The notes under the pieces were generated by a model. It ran no database searches. It saw nothing but the letters and a program-made list of their open reading frames with translations, and had not been told where the DNA came from. A stretch of DNA of 64,000 nucleotides from Acidovorax sp. 69 (GTDB lineage Bacteria > Pseudomonadota > Gammaproteobacteria > Burkholderiales > Burkholderiaceae_C), in contig NZ_PGEP01000001.1 in the NCBI RefSeq assembly GCF_002797445.1, positions 4,526,501 through 4,590,500 on the forward strand, read 5' to 3'. Of the stretch, positions 17,661-26,746 are shown one piece after another. Positions within the stretch are counted from its first letter, which is position 1; every line of letters starts with the position of its first letter. The translations under genes were made by a program, and so were the position numbers.

Positions 17661-18149
17661 ATGCAAGCAAATATTCAGACAGATGACATGGACGCCAGAA
17701 TTATTTCTGCATTAGGGGCGGATGGCCGACGTTCGTACGCCGATGTAGGCGCCGAAGTGGGACTGTCCACCGCCGCCGTGCACGAGCGCGTGAAGAAGCT
17801 GCTGGACAAGGGTGTGATCCGCCGTTTTTCGATCAGCGTGGACCCGGAGCGCGTGGGGCTCAACTTCACGGCGTTTGTGGCCATTCGCAACGACGGCGGT
17901 ATTCACTGCCGCGACGTGGCACCACGGCTGCGCGCCATGCCCCAGGTCGAAGAGCTGCACAGCGTGGCGGGCGAATACGACTTTCTGGCGAAGGTGCGGA
18001 CTACGCATGCGCGAGCCCTGGAAGACGTGATCTACGAAATCAAGGCCATTGCCGGCGTGGCCCGCACCACCAGCACCGTGGTGCTCAACACCGAGTTCGA
18101 AGACCGCCCGCTGGACCTCGCGTGGGTGAGCGCGGGCAAAGACAGCTGA
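17661..18149 (+). CDS. Lrp/AsnC-family transcriptional regulator
   Basis: 162-residue regulator. An N-terminal helix-turn-helix (DMDARIISALGADGRRSYADV, then STAAVHERVKKLLDKGVI) is followed by the RAM ligand-binding domain, with VAGEYDFLAKVR near residue 105. An internal ATG at 17688 (MDARII) could be the real start, since neither has a strong ribosome site. Divergence from the EamA exporter suggests it controls export of an amino acid. Confidence 0.9.
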   Translation: MQANIQTDDMDARIISALGADGRRSYADVGAEVGLSTAAVHERVKKLLDKGVIRRFSISVDPERVGLNFTAFVAIRNDGGIHCRDVAPRLRAMPQVEELHSVAGEYDFLAKVRTTHARALEDVIYEIKAIAGVARTTSTVVLNTEFEDRPLDLAWVSAGKDS

Positions 18150-18179
18150 CGCGACCCGACCACCGCGCCAACGGCAGCG

Positions 18180-18776
18180 TTACTGCGCCCAGGCTGCCGA
18201 ATAGCGGTACAGGTAAATGACGGGAGCAGCCTGGACCGGTGCATCGGCCACGCACTCCATGAGCGACAGATAGTGTTTCAACGACCGCGTCGCCAGCCCC
18301 GGCACCTTGGCATGGTCGTCGTAGCGGCGCAGGCGGATGGCCTCCTGCGCAAAGGGCTGGGCCGCGAACTGCATCGCTTCTTTGGGCGTGAAGGCGCCGC
18401 CCTGCAACACCAGGCTGTGCTGCGACGCGGGCGACAAGGTCTCCCAGTATCCCGGCTCCATGGTGCACAGGTAGCGTTTGGCGTCCACATGCAGGCGGAT
18501 GGGTTCCAGCACCGCATCGGGCAGCAAGCCACGCAAGAACGGGATGGCCATGTACTGATGCAAGTCGTCCTGCTCAGCCGTGTCGCCACCCGGTGCCAGC
18601 AGGTGTCCCAGGTCGTGCAACAGGGCAGCGACGACGGTGGCTGGGGTTTCGCCCGATTTTTCGGCCCACTGCGCGCACTGCAGCGCGTGCTCCAGCTGGC
18701 TCACCGCCTCGCGGCCGTACTGGTTCACACCCCGGGTGGCGAGCAGGTGGGCAATGTCGTCAAGGCTCAATGCCAT
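18180..18776 (-). CDS. HD-domain phosphonate-associated protein, PhnZ-like
   Basis: 198-residue HD-domain protein, last gene of the phnC-D-E transcript. Metal-ligand candidates are H30, H54-D55 and H58 (LLHDLGHLL). A Tyr-x-x-Glu at 20-23 (YGRE) precedes EHALQCA, a layout I associate with PhnZ, the mixed-valent di-iron oxygenase that cleaves 2-amino-1-hydroxyethylphosphonate to glycine and phosphate. The start follows GAGGA, 17 bp from phnE. No PhnY-type dioxygenase is in the window, so either the partner is elsewhere or the protein acts on another hydroxyphosphonate. Function is inferred from motifs and context. Confidence 0.78.
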   Translation of the reverse strand: MALSLDDIAHLLATRGVNQYGREAVSQLEHALQCAQWAEKSGETPATVVAALLHDLGHLLAPGGDTAEQDDLHQYMAIPFLRGLLPDAVLEPIRLHVDAKRYLCTMEPGYWETLSPASQHSLVLQGGAFTPKEAMQFAAQPFAQEAIRLRRYDDHAKVPGLATRSLKHYLSLMECVADAPVQAAPVIYLYRYSAAWAQ

Positions 18777-18793
18777 GGGGTATTCCTCAGAAC

Positions 18794-19600
18794 TTAGACC
18801 AGTGCCTTGCGGATGCGGGCCGACACCACGTCGATGACACTCACGGTGACCACGATGATGAGCATCACCGCGCAGGTCTCGGCGTACTGGAAGCCGCGAA
18901 TGATCTCCCACAGCACCACGCCAATGCCGCCAGCGCCCACCATGCCCACCACCGACGCTGAGCGCACATTGGCCTCAAAGCGGTAAAGCGTGTACGAGAT
19001 CCACAGCGGCATCACTTGCGGGATCACGCCATAGATGATTTCGTGCAGGGCGCTCGCACCGGTGGATCGGATACCTTCCACGGGCTGCGGGTCGATGGCC
19101 TCCACGGCTTCGGAGAACAGTTTGGCCAGCGTGCCCGAGGTATGGATCCACAGTGCCAGCACGCCCGCAAACGGCCCCAACCCCACGGCCACCACGAACA
19201 GCATGGCAAACACCATTTCGTTGATGGCGCGGCACGCATCCAGCACACGGCGCACCGGCTGGTACACCCACCACGGGACGATGTTGGACGAGGCCAGCAG
19301 CGCCAGCGGCACCGCCGTGACCACCGCCAGCGCCGTGCCCCACAGCGCGATCTGCAAGGTGACCAGCATCTCCTGCACATAGATCTGCCACTGCGAGAAA
19401 TTGGGCGGAAAGAACTCCGCCGCATAGCTGACCATGTTGCCCGAGTCGTTCCACAGGTCGAGCGGGCGCATGTCGGCGCCCTTCCAGGACGCTGCCAGCA
19501 ACACCAGCAGAATGCCCCACGACAGGTACCAGCCCAGGCTGCGCTTGGGCGCCGTGGTGCTGGCCAGCGTGGCCAGCGAAGGATTCAGAGCAGAGGACAT
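18794..19600 (-). CDS. phnE: Phosphonate ABC transporter permease PhnE
   Basis: 268-residue inner-membrane permease of the phosphonate importer. The predicted membrane helices include [14 protein letters not shown] (about 25-38). The permease coupling loop reads [20 protein letters not shown], near residues 165-184. It lies 34 bp downstream of phnD and is followed by the HD gene. Its partners are PhnC (intact) and PhnD (frameshifted). Confidence 0.93.
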   Translation of the reverse strand: MSSALNPSLATLASTTAPKRSLGWYLSWGILLVLLAASWKGADMRPLDLWNDSGNMVSYAAEFFPPNFSQWQIYVQEMLVTLQIALWGTALAVVTAVPLALLASSNIVPWWVYQPVRRVLDACRAINEMVFAMLFVVAVGLGPFAGVLALWIHTSGTLAKLFSEAVEAIDPQPVEGIRSTGASALHEIIYGVIPQVMPLWISYTLYRFEANVRSASVVGMVGAGGIGVVLWEIIRGFQYAETCAVMLIIVVTVSVIDVVSARIRKALV

Positions 19601-19634
19601 GGAAATACCCGGGCGGTGGACTCGAACACGGCGC

Positions 19635-20583
19635 TTACTTCAGCGACGCCAGTTGCTGGTCGATCTCGGCCAGCCGGGTCTTCTTGTCAGCATCGGCCAG
19701 CGTGCCATCGGCGTCGATCTTGTTGCGCTTGCCAAAAAGATCCAGCTGGCGAATGGGCGTGAGCTGCGCGTTGGTCGATGGCTTGAAACCCGAGAGCTTG
19801 GAGATTTTCATCACGATCTCCTTTTCGCGCGCATCGGTCTTGGCGTAGTTGTAGAAGAAGTCGCGGATCTTGGTCTTGGTGGCCTCAGGCAGGTCCTTGC
19901 GGATCACCAGGGGTGTCGAGCGGGATCAAGGGCGAGGTCCAGACGATCTTGATGTCCTTGAACTTCTCGGGCTGGCGCTCCTTGATCTTTTCAAGGTTCT
20001 CGCTGTTGTTGGTGGCCACGTCGACCTGCTTGTTGGCCACGGCCAAGGCGTTGGTCTCGTGGTTGGCACTGCGTGTGATCTTGAAGTGGGTCTTGGCGTC
20101 GACCTTGTTCTGCGCAAAGGCGTAGTAGCCGGGCACCAGGAAACCCGAGGTGGAGTTGGGGTCGCCATTGCCAAAGCTCAGCGACTTGCCGTTCTTGAGC
20201 ACGTCGTCCAGCGTGGCCAGCGGGCTGTCCTTGTGCACGATGAGGTGCGAGTAGTAGCCCTGCGTGCCGTCGGCGTTGACCATCTGCGCGAACACTTCGC
20301 CATTGGCGCGGTCCACGGCTTCCATGGCCGACTTGTTGCCCAGCCAGGCCACCTGCATCTTGTTGAAGCGCATGGCTTCAATCAGGCCGGCGTAGTCGGA
20401 CGCGAAGAAGGCATTGATCTTCAAGCCCGTCTGCTTGGCCATGTCATCCAGCAGGGGCTGCCAGTCGGCCTTGAGGTTTTGCGAAGCCTCGGTCGAGATC
20501 ATGCCGAAGTTAATGTCCTGGGCCAACGCGCCCGTGGTCAATCCCAGGCCGAGGGTCAGTGCGGCGCACAGTTTCTTAAACAT
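19635..20583 (-). pseudogene. phnD: phnD, phosphonate ABC transporter substrate-binding protein, frameshifted
   Basis: Signal peptide MFKKLCAALTLGLGLTTGA, then the PhnD body with INFGMISTEASQNL and SLSFGNGDPNSTSG. The frame runs correctly to KIVWTSPLIPLDTP, then shifts at a G run (19910-19913 on the plus strand) and stops at 19885. The remaining 90 or so residues (IRKDLPEATKTKIRDFFYN onward) continue in the next frame to 19635. Restoring one C on the coding strand joins the two parts perfectly. It is either a real one-base deletion, which would disable the receptor, or an assembly error in a homopolymer. Confidence 0.85.
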
Positions 20584-20629
20584 GGTGAAAGCTCCAGAGA
20601 AGGGGGAATGGGAAGAATCGAAAGATTGC

Positions 20630-21490
20630 TCAGGCGGCCTGGGCCATGGCAGGTGCCCATTGCGGGACGGGCGTTGGTGCAAACACGGGCGCAGTGTGGG
20701 CACCGGCTGCATCCGACAGGATTTCGTCGGCGTGCACGCCATACAGGCTGCGCAACAGGGCGGGAGTGAGTGCGGCAGAAGGACCGTCGTACACCACCTG
20801 CCCATGGTGCAAGGCCACCACGCGCGGGCAATATTTGATGGCCACATCCACCTGGTGCAGCGACACGATGACGGTGCAGCGGTCCTCACGGTTGATGCGC
20901 GCCAGGATGTCCATGACCTTGCGCGAGGATTCGGGATCGAGCGAGGCAATGGGCTCGTCGGCCAGCACCACCTTGGCGCCCTGCACCAGCGTGCGGGCAA
21001 TCGCTGCACGCTGCTGCTGCCCGCCCGACAAGGTCGATGCACGCTGTGCATGGCATTCGGCAATGCCCACGCGGTGGAGGGCTTCGAGCGCCAGCGCGCG
21101 CTCCTGCGGCTTGAACATACGCAACCAGCCCCGCCACCGGGGCGTGCGGTGTAGCAAGCCGACCAATACATTCATCAGCACTGGCAAACGGTCCACCAGG
21201 TTGAACTGCTGGAACACAAAACCCACCTGCGAACGCACTTGGCGGATGTCGCTGTGGATGCGGCCGCCCTGCTGCACGCAGCGGCCATCCACCTCGATCC
21301 GCGAATCGCTGGAGGCATCTGCCACCACCAGACCCGCCACATGGCGCAGCAGGGTGGATTTGCCCGAACCCGAGGCGCCGATCAGCGCCACCATCTCGCC
21401 GCGCTGCACGGTGAGGTTGATGTCGTGCAGGGCGTGCTTGCCGTTGGCAAAGTGCTTGTTCAGTTGGTGGATATGAAGTGCCGCTGGCAT
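20630..21490 (-). CDS. phnC: Phosphonate ABC transporter ATP-binding protein PhnC
   Basis: 286-residue ATPase of the phosphonate importer. Walker [10 protein letters not shown] is near residues 37-45, the signature [15 protein letters not shown] near 152-166, and Walker [15 protein letters not shown] near 172-185. The start is fixed by AAGGAGGC. The C-terminus is extended by about 30 Ala/Pro-rich residues. It is first gene of the phnC-phnD-phnE-HD unit, which has its own PhnF-like operator 24 bp upstream of the start codon. Confidence 0.94.
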   Translation of the reverse strand: MPAALHIHQLNKHFANGKHALHDINLTVQRGEMVALIGASGSGKSTLLRHVAGLVVADASSDSRIEVDGRCVQQGGRIHSDIRQVRSQVGFVFQQFNLVDRLPVLMNVLVGLLHRTPRWRGWLRMFKPQERALALEALHRVGIAECHAQRASTLSGGQQQRAAIARTLVQGAKVVLADEPIASLDPESSRKVMDILARINREDRCTVIVSLHQVDVAIKYCPRVVALHHGQVVYDGPSAALTPALLRSLYGVHADEILSDAAGAHTAPVFAPTPVPQWAPAMAQAA

Positions 21491-21513
21491 GGCCGCCTCC
21501 TTGGGGGGTTAAG

Positions 21514-21541
21514 TCGTCTAGACAACCAGAGTGTGGTTGTC
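21514..21541 (-). promoter_or_regulatory. PhnF-like operator and palindrome upstream of phnC
   Basis: On the plus strand TCGTCTAGACAA (21514-21525) differs at two of 12 positions from TTGTATAGACAA at 27926-27937. Both contain the GTxTAxAC core bound by HutC-type GntR regulators. It overlaps a 7-bp inverted repeat GACAACC/GGTTGTC (21521-21527/21535-21541). Confidence 0.6.
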
Positions 21542-21593
21542 GCGCGTGACAGTGCTTTGACAGTTGGGAGAAGTTTGGGTGTCAGAGAGGGCC

Positions 21594-22748
21594 CTAGAGC
21601 ACGCGCTGCCCTTCGCGCCATACGCCGCGCACCACGGCCTGGCGACCGCCACAGGGCAGTGCGGCCATGTGCACCTGCACCAGGTCAGCGCGCAGGCCGG
21701 GCGTCAACGCGCCCCGGTCCGCCATGCCCGCGGCGTGGGCCGGGTTGCGGGTGACGGTGCCCACCGCTTGTGGCAAGGGCAGGATGCCGTCATCCACCAA
21801 CCGCATCACGGCGCTCAACAGACTGCCGGGCACGTAGTCGGATGACAGGATGTCCAACAGGCCTGCACGGGCCAGGTCAGCAGCAGCCACATTGCCCGAA
21901 TGCGAGCCGCCACGCACCACGTTGGGTCCGCCCATCACGGTGAGCAGGCCGCGCTCGTGCGCCGCCTGCGCGGCCGCCAGAGTGGTGGGGAACTCTGACA
22001 TCGCAGCCCCCTCCGCATGGGCCTGCTCCACATGCGCCACCGTGGTGTCGTCGTGGCTGGCCAGCGAGATGCCGTGGGTGCGGCAGTAGTCCACAAAATA
22101 AGCACGGTGCGGCTCGGCGTACTGGGCCTGCAGCGTGGCGGCGTGCGCCACCTGGCGCTCGAACTTCTCAGCGCTCCAGCCTTTCTTGCCCGTGTAGTAA
22201 GTACGCGCCTGCTCGATGTTCTCCCACTGGCGCTGGCCCGGGGTGTGGTCCATCAGCGAGATGAGTGACAGGCGCGGGTGCCCGCGAAAGGGCGCGAACA
22301 GGTCGATGGTGTTGGGCGCTGGCAGCTCGCAGCGCACATGCAGGTGGTGGTCCGCACGCAGCAGGTTGCGCTCGGTGCAGGTGTCAATGGTGTCGAGCAC
22401 CCGGTTCCAGGCGCTGCCGCGCAGGCTGTCCACGTCGGCTTCACCCACGCCCAGCGCATCGAGCACGGTGGTGATGCCTGCGGCCGCAATCTCGGCATCG
22501 TGCGCCAGCAGCGCAGGCATCTCGGCCCATTGCACCTTGGGGCGCGGCATGAGGTGGCGCTCGAAATTGTCGGTGTGGATTTCCACCAACCCGGGCAGCA
22601 GGTAGTCACCGCCCAGGTCGATGCCATGCAGGGCTGAGGTGCCACCGCCGTCCACCGCCGCGATGCGCCCGCCATTCACTTGCAGACTGCCCTGCACCAC
22701 CTCGTCAGGCAGCACCATGCGGGCGTTCTTGAACACGGTGGCGGTCAT
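21594..22748 (-). CDS. phnM: Alpha-D-ribose 1-methylphosphonate 5-triphosphate diphosphatase PhnM
   Basis: 384-residue amidohydrolase-fold enzyme of the C-P lyase pathway, removing pyrophosphate from ribose 1-alkylphosphonate 5-triphosphate. [19 protein letters not shown] (near 50-68), [10 protein letters not shown] (near 225) and [11 protein letters not shown] (near 300) carry the metal-binding His and Asp residues of PhnM. It overlaps phnL by ATGA. It appears complete and of normal length, so the upstream phnL frameshift would matter by polarity rather than by damage to this gene. Confidence 0.95.
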   Translation of the reverse strand: MTATVFKNARMVLPDEVVQGSLQVNGGRIAAVDGGGTSALHGIDLGGDYLLPGLVEIHTDNFERHLMPRPKVQWAEMPALLAHDAEIAAAGITTVLDALGVGEADVDSLRGSAWNRVLDTIDTCTERNLLRADHHLHVRCELPAPNTIDLFAPFRGHPRLSLISLMDHTPGQRQWENIEQARTYYTGKKGWSAEKFERQVAHAATLQAQYAEPHRAYFVDYCRTHGISLASHDDTTVAHVEQAHAEGAAMSEFPTTLAAAQAAHERGLLTVMGGPNVVRGGSHSGNVAAADLARAGLLDILSSDYVPGSLLSAVMRLVDDGILPLPQAVGTVTRNPAHAAGMADRGALTPGLRADLVQVHMAALPCGGRQAVVRGVWREGQRVL

Positions 22749-23475
22749 GCCGATGCTCCCCGAAAGTCACCCACGTTCACACGGCGCGTGGCCACGGCGG
22801 CGCCCACCTGTGCATCATGAAAAATGCCGACCAGGGCCGCACCGCGCGCCACCGCTTCGCGAATCATGGAAATCACCGTCTCGGTGTTGGCAGTGTCGAG
22901 CGATGCGGTGGGCTCATCCAGCAGCAGCAGCGGCTTGGGCTTGATCATGTTGCGGGCAATGTTGATGCGCTGCTGCTCGCCCCCGAGAAGGTGGCGGGTG
23001 GCAGGTGCCACAGTCGCTCGGGGATACGCAGGCGGGTGAGCCACTGTCGGGCGACCTCGCGTGCAGCCTCCAGAGCAGCCTCATCGTCGCCCGCGTCTTC
23101 CGCCAACGGTTCCGCCACGACATCCAAGGCGCAAACGCGCGGTATGACCCGCAGGAACTGGCTCACATACCCCACGGTGTCGCGCCGTAGCTGCACCAGC
23201 GCACGCGGCGTGGCCTGCGTCACATCCACCACGGAGCCATCGGCCGAGCGCACCGTGATGCTCCCCGCATTGACCCGGTAGTTGGCGTAAATCATTTTGA
23301 GCAGCGTGCTTTTGCCCATGCCCGAGGGGCCGTCAAGCACCACACATTCACCGGGCTGCACGGCCAGGTCTACCTGGGCGAGCACGGGCAGTTCGATGCC
23401 GTTCTGGTGGTGCAGGGTGAAGCGCTTGGCCACCCCTTGCATCTGGAGAATGGGCGCAATGGAAGGCTGGTTCAT
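22745..23475 (-). pseudogene. phnL: phnL, C-P lyase system ATP-binding protein, frameshifted
   Basis: Begins MNQPSIAPILQMQGVAKRF, with Walker A DGPSGMGKSTLLK near residue 43, and reads correctly to HLPPATFSG. At the C run 22980-22984 (plus strand) one base is missing: the frame falls into a stop at 22945, while [24 protein letters not shown] and the normal C-terminus continue in another frame to 22745. One extra G on the coding strand would give the canonical SGGEQQR signature. As it stands the ABC signature and Walker B are lost. Confidence 0.85.
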
Positions 23476-24260
23476 GGCTGCAGTACCGAAGAAACGAGGA
23501 GCTGGGTGTAGGGGTGTTGCGGGTCGTCGAGCACCTGGTCGGTCAGGCCCGCTTCGACCACACGGCCGCGCTGCATCACCACCATGCGGTGCGCCAGCAG
23601 GCGTGCCACGGCCAGGTCGTGCGTGACCACAATGGCCGCCAACTGCATCTGCCGCGTGAGTTGACGCAGAAGGTCGAGCAGGCGTGCCTGCACCGACACG
23701 TCGAGGCCCGAGGTGGGCTCGTCCATGAACACCAGGCGGGGCTGAGTAACGAGGTTGCGCGCAATCTGCAGGCGCTGGCGCATGCCGCCCGAAAACGTGC
23801 GCGGCGCGTCGTCGATGCGGGTGGCATCGATCTCCACACGCTGCAGCCATTCCATGGCCGTGGCGCGCAACTTGCCATAGTGGCGTTCGCCCTGGCCCAT
23901 CAGGCGCTCGCCCACGTTGGCGCCCGCCGAGACATCCATGCGCAAGCCGTCCGCCGCGTTCTGATGCACAAAGCCCCAGTCGGTGCGGGCCAGCAGGCGC
24001 TGCTGCGCTTCGGTCATGGCATAGATGTCCTGCAGCTCGCCGCTGCGCTGGCGGAACTGCACCGAGCCCTCGTCAGGTGCACTGCGTGCGGCGATGGCGT
24101 TGAGCAGCGTGGACTTGCCGGAGCCAGACTCGCCCACCACGGCAAGCACCTCGCCGGGCCACAGATCGAAGGAGGCGTCTTGCAGCGCCACACGGTCGCC
24201 GTAGCGCTTGCTGACGTTGCGCACGCTCAGCAGCGGCGCAGCACTTTCAGATGGATTCAT
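23472..24260 (-). CDS. phnK: C-P lyase system ATP-binding protein PhnK
   Basis: 262-residue ABC-type ATPase that binds the PhnGHIJ core complex rather than a membrane permease. Walker A VGESGSGKST near residue 43, signature TFSGGMRQRLQIAR near 158-171, Walker B LVFMDEPTSGLDV near 178. It overlaps the GNAT gene and phnL by ATGA on either side, so translation is probably coupled. Confidence 0.94.
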   Translation of the reverse strand: MNPSESAAPLLSVRNVSKRYGDRVALQDASFDLWPGEVLAVVGESGSGKSTLLNAIAARSAPDEGSVQFRQRSGELQDIYAMTEAQQRLLARTDWGFVHQNAADGLRMDVSAGANVGERLMGQGERHYGKLRATAMEWLQRVEIDATRIDDAPRTFSGGMRQRLQIARNLVTQPRLVFMDEPTSGLDVSVQARLLDLLRQLTRQMQLAAIVVTHDLAVARLLAHRMVVMQRGRVVEAGLTDQVLDDPQHPYTQLLVSSVLQP

Positions 24261-24718
24261 GTGAGGTTCTCGATCACAAAACTCAGGCCGTGCTGCGCAA
24301 AGCCCAGGGATTCATAAAAGGCATGGGCGCCAGCACGGCGGGCGTTGGACGAGAGCGCGAGCTTGTAGCAGCCTGCCTCGCGCGCCTGCTGCATCGCATG
24401 GGCCATCATCTGGCGGCCGATACCACGGCCCTGCTGGGATGACTCCACCACCACGTCTTCGACGATGGCTGAAGGCGAGCCACGGTGTGCGAGGTTGTGC
24501 ATGATGAGCAGCGCATACGACCCCACCACGGCGTCCTGTACCGCCGTGTCGCAGGCCACCCACAGGCGGTAGCTGGGGTAGCGGGCAAACTGCTGCCACA
24601 TGGCCTGCGCTTCCTCCAGGGTCAGCACGTCTGCTGGGCTGTCTTCGATGGCAGCGTACAGAGAGAGCACGCTCTCCAGGTCACCGGGCCGGGCTTCGCG
24701 AATGTGCACGGTGCTCAT
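24257..24718 (-). CDS. GNAT-family N-acetyltransferase in the C-P lyase operon (PhnO-like candidate)
   Basis: 153-residue GNAT protein with the acetyl-CoA loop VVVESSQQGRGIGRQMM near residues 90-106 and NARRAGAHAFYESLGF near 127-142. It sits between phnJ and phnK and overlaps both by 4 bp. In E. coli PhnO, which N-acetylates aminoalkylphosphonates, lies elsewhere in the operon. A protective or substrate-modifying acetylation is the likely job here, but the substrate is inferred only from context. Confidence 0.82.
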   Translation of the reverse strand: MSTVHIREARPGDLESVLSLYAAIEDSPADVLTLEEAQAMWQQFARYPSYRLWVACDTAVQDAVVGSYALLIMHNLAHRGSPSAIVEDVVVESSQQGRGIGRQMMAHAMQQAREAGCYKLALSSNARRAGAHAFYESLGFAQHGLSFVIENLT

Positions 24719-25635
24719 GCTGCGCCACCCTCCACCACCACCGGCCCAGTGTGCGGAGACTGGCGTTCCTGGCAATAGTCCGAGTCGGAACACACATGCA
24801 TGCGCCCACCCTGGTCATCAATGATCACCTCATCGAGAAAGCTATCAGTAGCGCCACACAGCGCACAGGCCGCGTCCCAGCGCTGCACCTCAAAGGGGTG
24901 GTCCTCAAAGCCCAGACTTTCGACCGACGTGTAGGGTGGCACGGCGTAGATGCGCTTTTCGCGGCCCGCGCCAAACAGCTGCAGCGCGGGGTTCATGTGC
25001 ATCTTGGGGTTGTCGAACTTGGGGATGGGCGACGGCGCCATCACATACCGACCATTCACCAGCACAGGGTAGTCGTAGGTGGTGGCGATGTGGCCGTAGC
25101 GGGCGATGTCTTCGTACAGCTTCACGTGCATGAGACCGTACTCAGCCAGGCCGTGCAGGGTCCGTGTCTCGGTCTCACGCGGCTCCAGGCGCTGCATGGG
25201 CTCGGGCACCGGCACCTGGTAGACGATGACCTGGCCTTCGGCGAGCGGTGTCTCAGGGATGCGGTGGCGCGTCTGGATCAGTGTGGCTTCGCGGGTGCGG
25301 GTGGTGGTGGCCACGGCGGTGGTGCGCTCGAAAAATCGGCGGATGTTGACGGCGTTGACCGTGTCGTCCGAGCCCTGGTCGATGACCTTGAGGCAGTCCT
25401 GCGGGCCGATGATGGACGCGGTGACCTGGATGCCGCCCGTGCCCCAGCCATAGGGCAGCGGCATCTCGCGCGAGCCAAACGGCACCTGGTAGCCGGGGAT
25501 GGCCACGGCCTTGAGGACGGCGCGGCGGATCATGCGCTTGGTGCGCTCGTCCAGATAGGCGAAGTTGAAGTGGCCGTCCACCGGCGCAGCGTCGGCGGGC
25601 AAGCCCATCATGGCGGGTTCCATGGGTGCGTTCAT
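24715..25635 (-). CDS. phnJ: Alpha-D-ribose 1-methylphosphonate 5-phosphate C-P lyase PhnJ
   Basis: 306-residue radical SAM enzyme that breaks the carbon-phosphorus bond. The Cys set is visible near the C-terminus: CALCGATD, then MHVCSDSDYC, giving the unusual CxxC-x(21)-C-x(5)-C spacing of PhnJ. FAYLDERTKRMIRRAVLKA and PLPYGWGTGGIQVTA are typical N-terminal segments. Slightly longer than the E. coli protein at the N-terminus. It overlaps phnI and the GNAT gene by ATGA. Confidence 0.96.
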   Translation of the reverse strand: MNAPMEPAMMGLPADAAPVDGHFNFAYLDERTKRMIRRAVLKAVAIPGYQVPFGSREMPLPYGWGTGGIQVTASIIGPQDCLKVIDQGSDDTVNAVNIRRFFERTTAVATTTRTREATLIQTRHRIPETPLAEGQVIVYQVPVPEPMQRLEPRETETRTLHGLAEYGLMHVKLYEDIARYGHIATTYDYPVLVNGRYVMAPSPIPKFDNPKMHMNPALQLFGAGREKRIYAVPPYTSVESLGFEDHPFEVQRWDAACALCGATDSFLDEVIIDDQGGRMHVCSDSDYCQERQSPHTGPVVVEGGAA

Positions 25636-26744
25636 GGGGCTTCTTCCATGTGGAGGGTTGCGGGGTGGGGTGCAGCGGCGCGCATCTTGCGCACCAGTTC
25701 CAGCTCGGACTGGAAGTCCACGTAATGCGGCAGCTTCAGGTGCTGCACAAAACCTGAGGCCTCCAGGCTGTCGCTGTGGCCCAGCACAAATTCCTGCATC
25801 TGCGCTGGCGACTCCACCGGCTCGCCCAACTCATCGGCACGCAACGCCCGGTCGACCAGACTCATGGCCATGGCCTTGCGCTCGCTGTGGCCAAACGCCA
25901 GGCCGTAGCCGCGCGTGAACTGCGGGGGCTGGCTCTTGCTGCCCGCAAACTGGTTCACCATCTCGCACTCGGTGATCTCGATGTCGCCGATGTCGATGGC
26001 AAAACCCAGCTCTTCGGGCTCCATCTCCACCGCCACTGTGCCCAGGCGCACTTCGCCCACAAAGGGATGCGAGTGCGAGTACCCACGCTGGGTGGAATAC
26101 GCCATGGCCAGCAGAAAGCCCTCGTCACCGCGCGCCAGATTCTGCAGGCGCGTGGCCCGGTTCGCCGGGAAACGCAGCGGCTCCCGCGTAAGGTCGGTGG
26201 GCACAGGGTCGCCGGGTGGCACTGGGCGTGTCTCGATCAGGCCTTCCTGGTTGAGCAAGTCCACCACGCGCGGTGTGGTGCCGGGTGGCGGTGCGGCCGG
26301 AGTTGCAGCACTCAGCGCGGCGTCTGGCAGCCTGCCCTCCGCCAGCAGCGAGAAGTCCAGCAGTCTCTGCGTGTAGTCGTAGGTGGGGCCCAGTACCTGT
26401 CCGCCGGGCAAGTCCTTGAAGGTGGCGGAGATGCGGCGGTCCAGCGTCATGCGGGCGGTGTCGAGCGGGCAGGTCGTGCCCAGGCGCGGCAGCGTGGCGC
26501 GATAGGCGCGCAGCAAGAAGATGGCTTCGACCAGGTCACCGGATGCCTGCTTGATGGCCAGCGCGGCCAGCTCGGGGTCGTACACCGAGCCTTCGGTCAT
26601 CACGCGGTCCACGGCCAGCTTGAGCTGCTGGCGGATCTGCGCCACCGACAGCTCGGGCTGCGTGATATCGCCCCGACGCTGCTCGGCCAGCAGGCGGTAG
26701 CTGTGGAGGATGGCGGCTTCTCCGCCCTTGACGGCAACGTACAT
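25632..26744 (-). CDS. phnI: Carbon-phosphorus lyase complex subunit PhnI
   Basis: 370 residues. The nucleosidase-like subunit of the PhnGHIJ core, needed with PhnG, PhnH and PhnL to make ribose 1-alkylphosphonate 5-triphosphate. MYVAVKGGEAAILHSYRLLAEQRRGD is split here as MYVAVKGGEAAI and HSYRLLAEQRRGD, the standard PhnI start. TQRGYSHSHPFVGEVRLG and QFTRGYGLAFGHSERKAM are further family segments. Complete; 2 bp from phnH. Confidence 0.96.
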   Translation of the reverse strand: MYVAVKGGEAAILHSYRLLAEQRRGDITQPELSVAQIRQQLKLAVDRVMTEGSVYDPELAALAIKQASGDLVEAIFLLRAYRATLPRLGTTCPLDTARMTLDRRISATFKDLPGGQVLGPTYDYTQRLLDFSLLAEGRLPDAALSAATPAAPPPGTTPRVVDLLNQEGLIETRPVPPGDPVPTDLTREPLRFPANRATRLQNLARGDEGFLLAMAYSTQRGYSHSHPFVGEVRLGTVAVEMEPEELGFAIDIGDIEITECEMVNQFAGSKSQPPQFTRGYGLAFGHSERKAMAMSLVDRALRADELGEPVESPAQMQEFVLGHSDSLEASGFVQHLKLPHYVDFQSELELVRKMRAAAPHPATLHMEEAP

Positions 26745-26746
26745 GT

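Noticed and set aside
19905..19920. Programmed frameshifting in phnD or phnL.
   Set aside because: The sites are plain homopolymers without a slippery heptamer, and the families are not known to use recoding. A deletion or read error is simpler.
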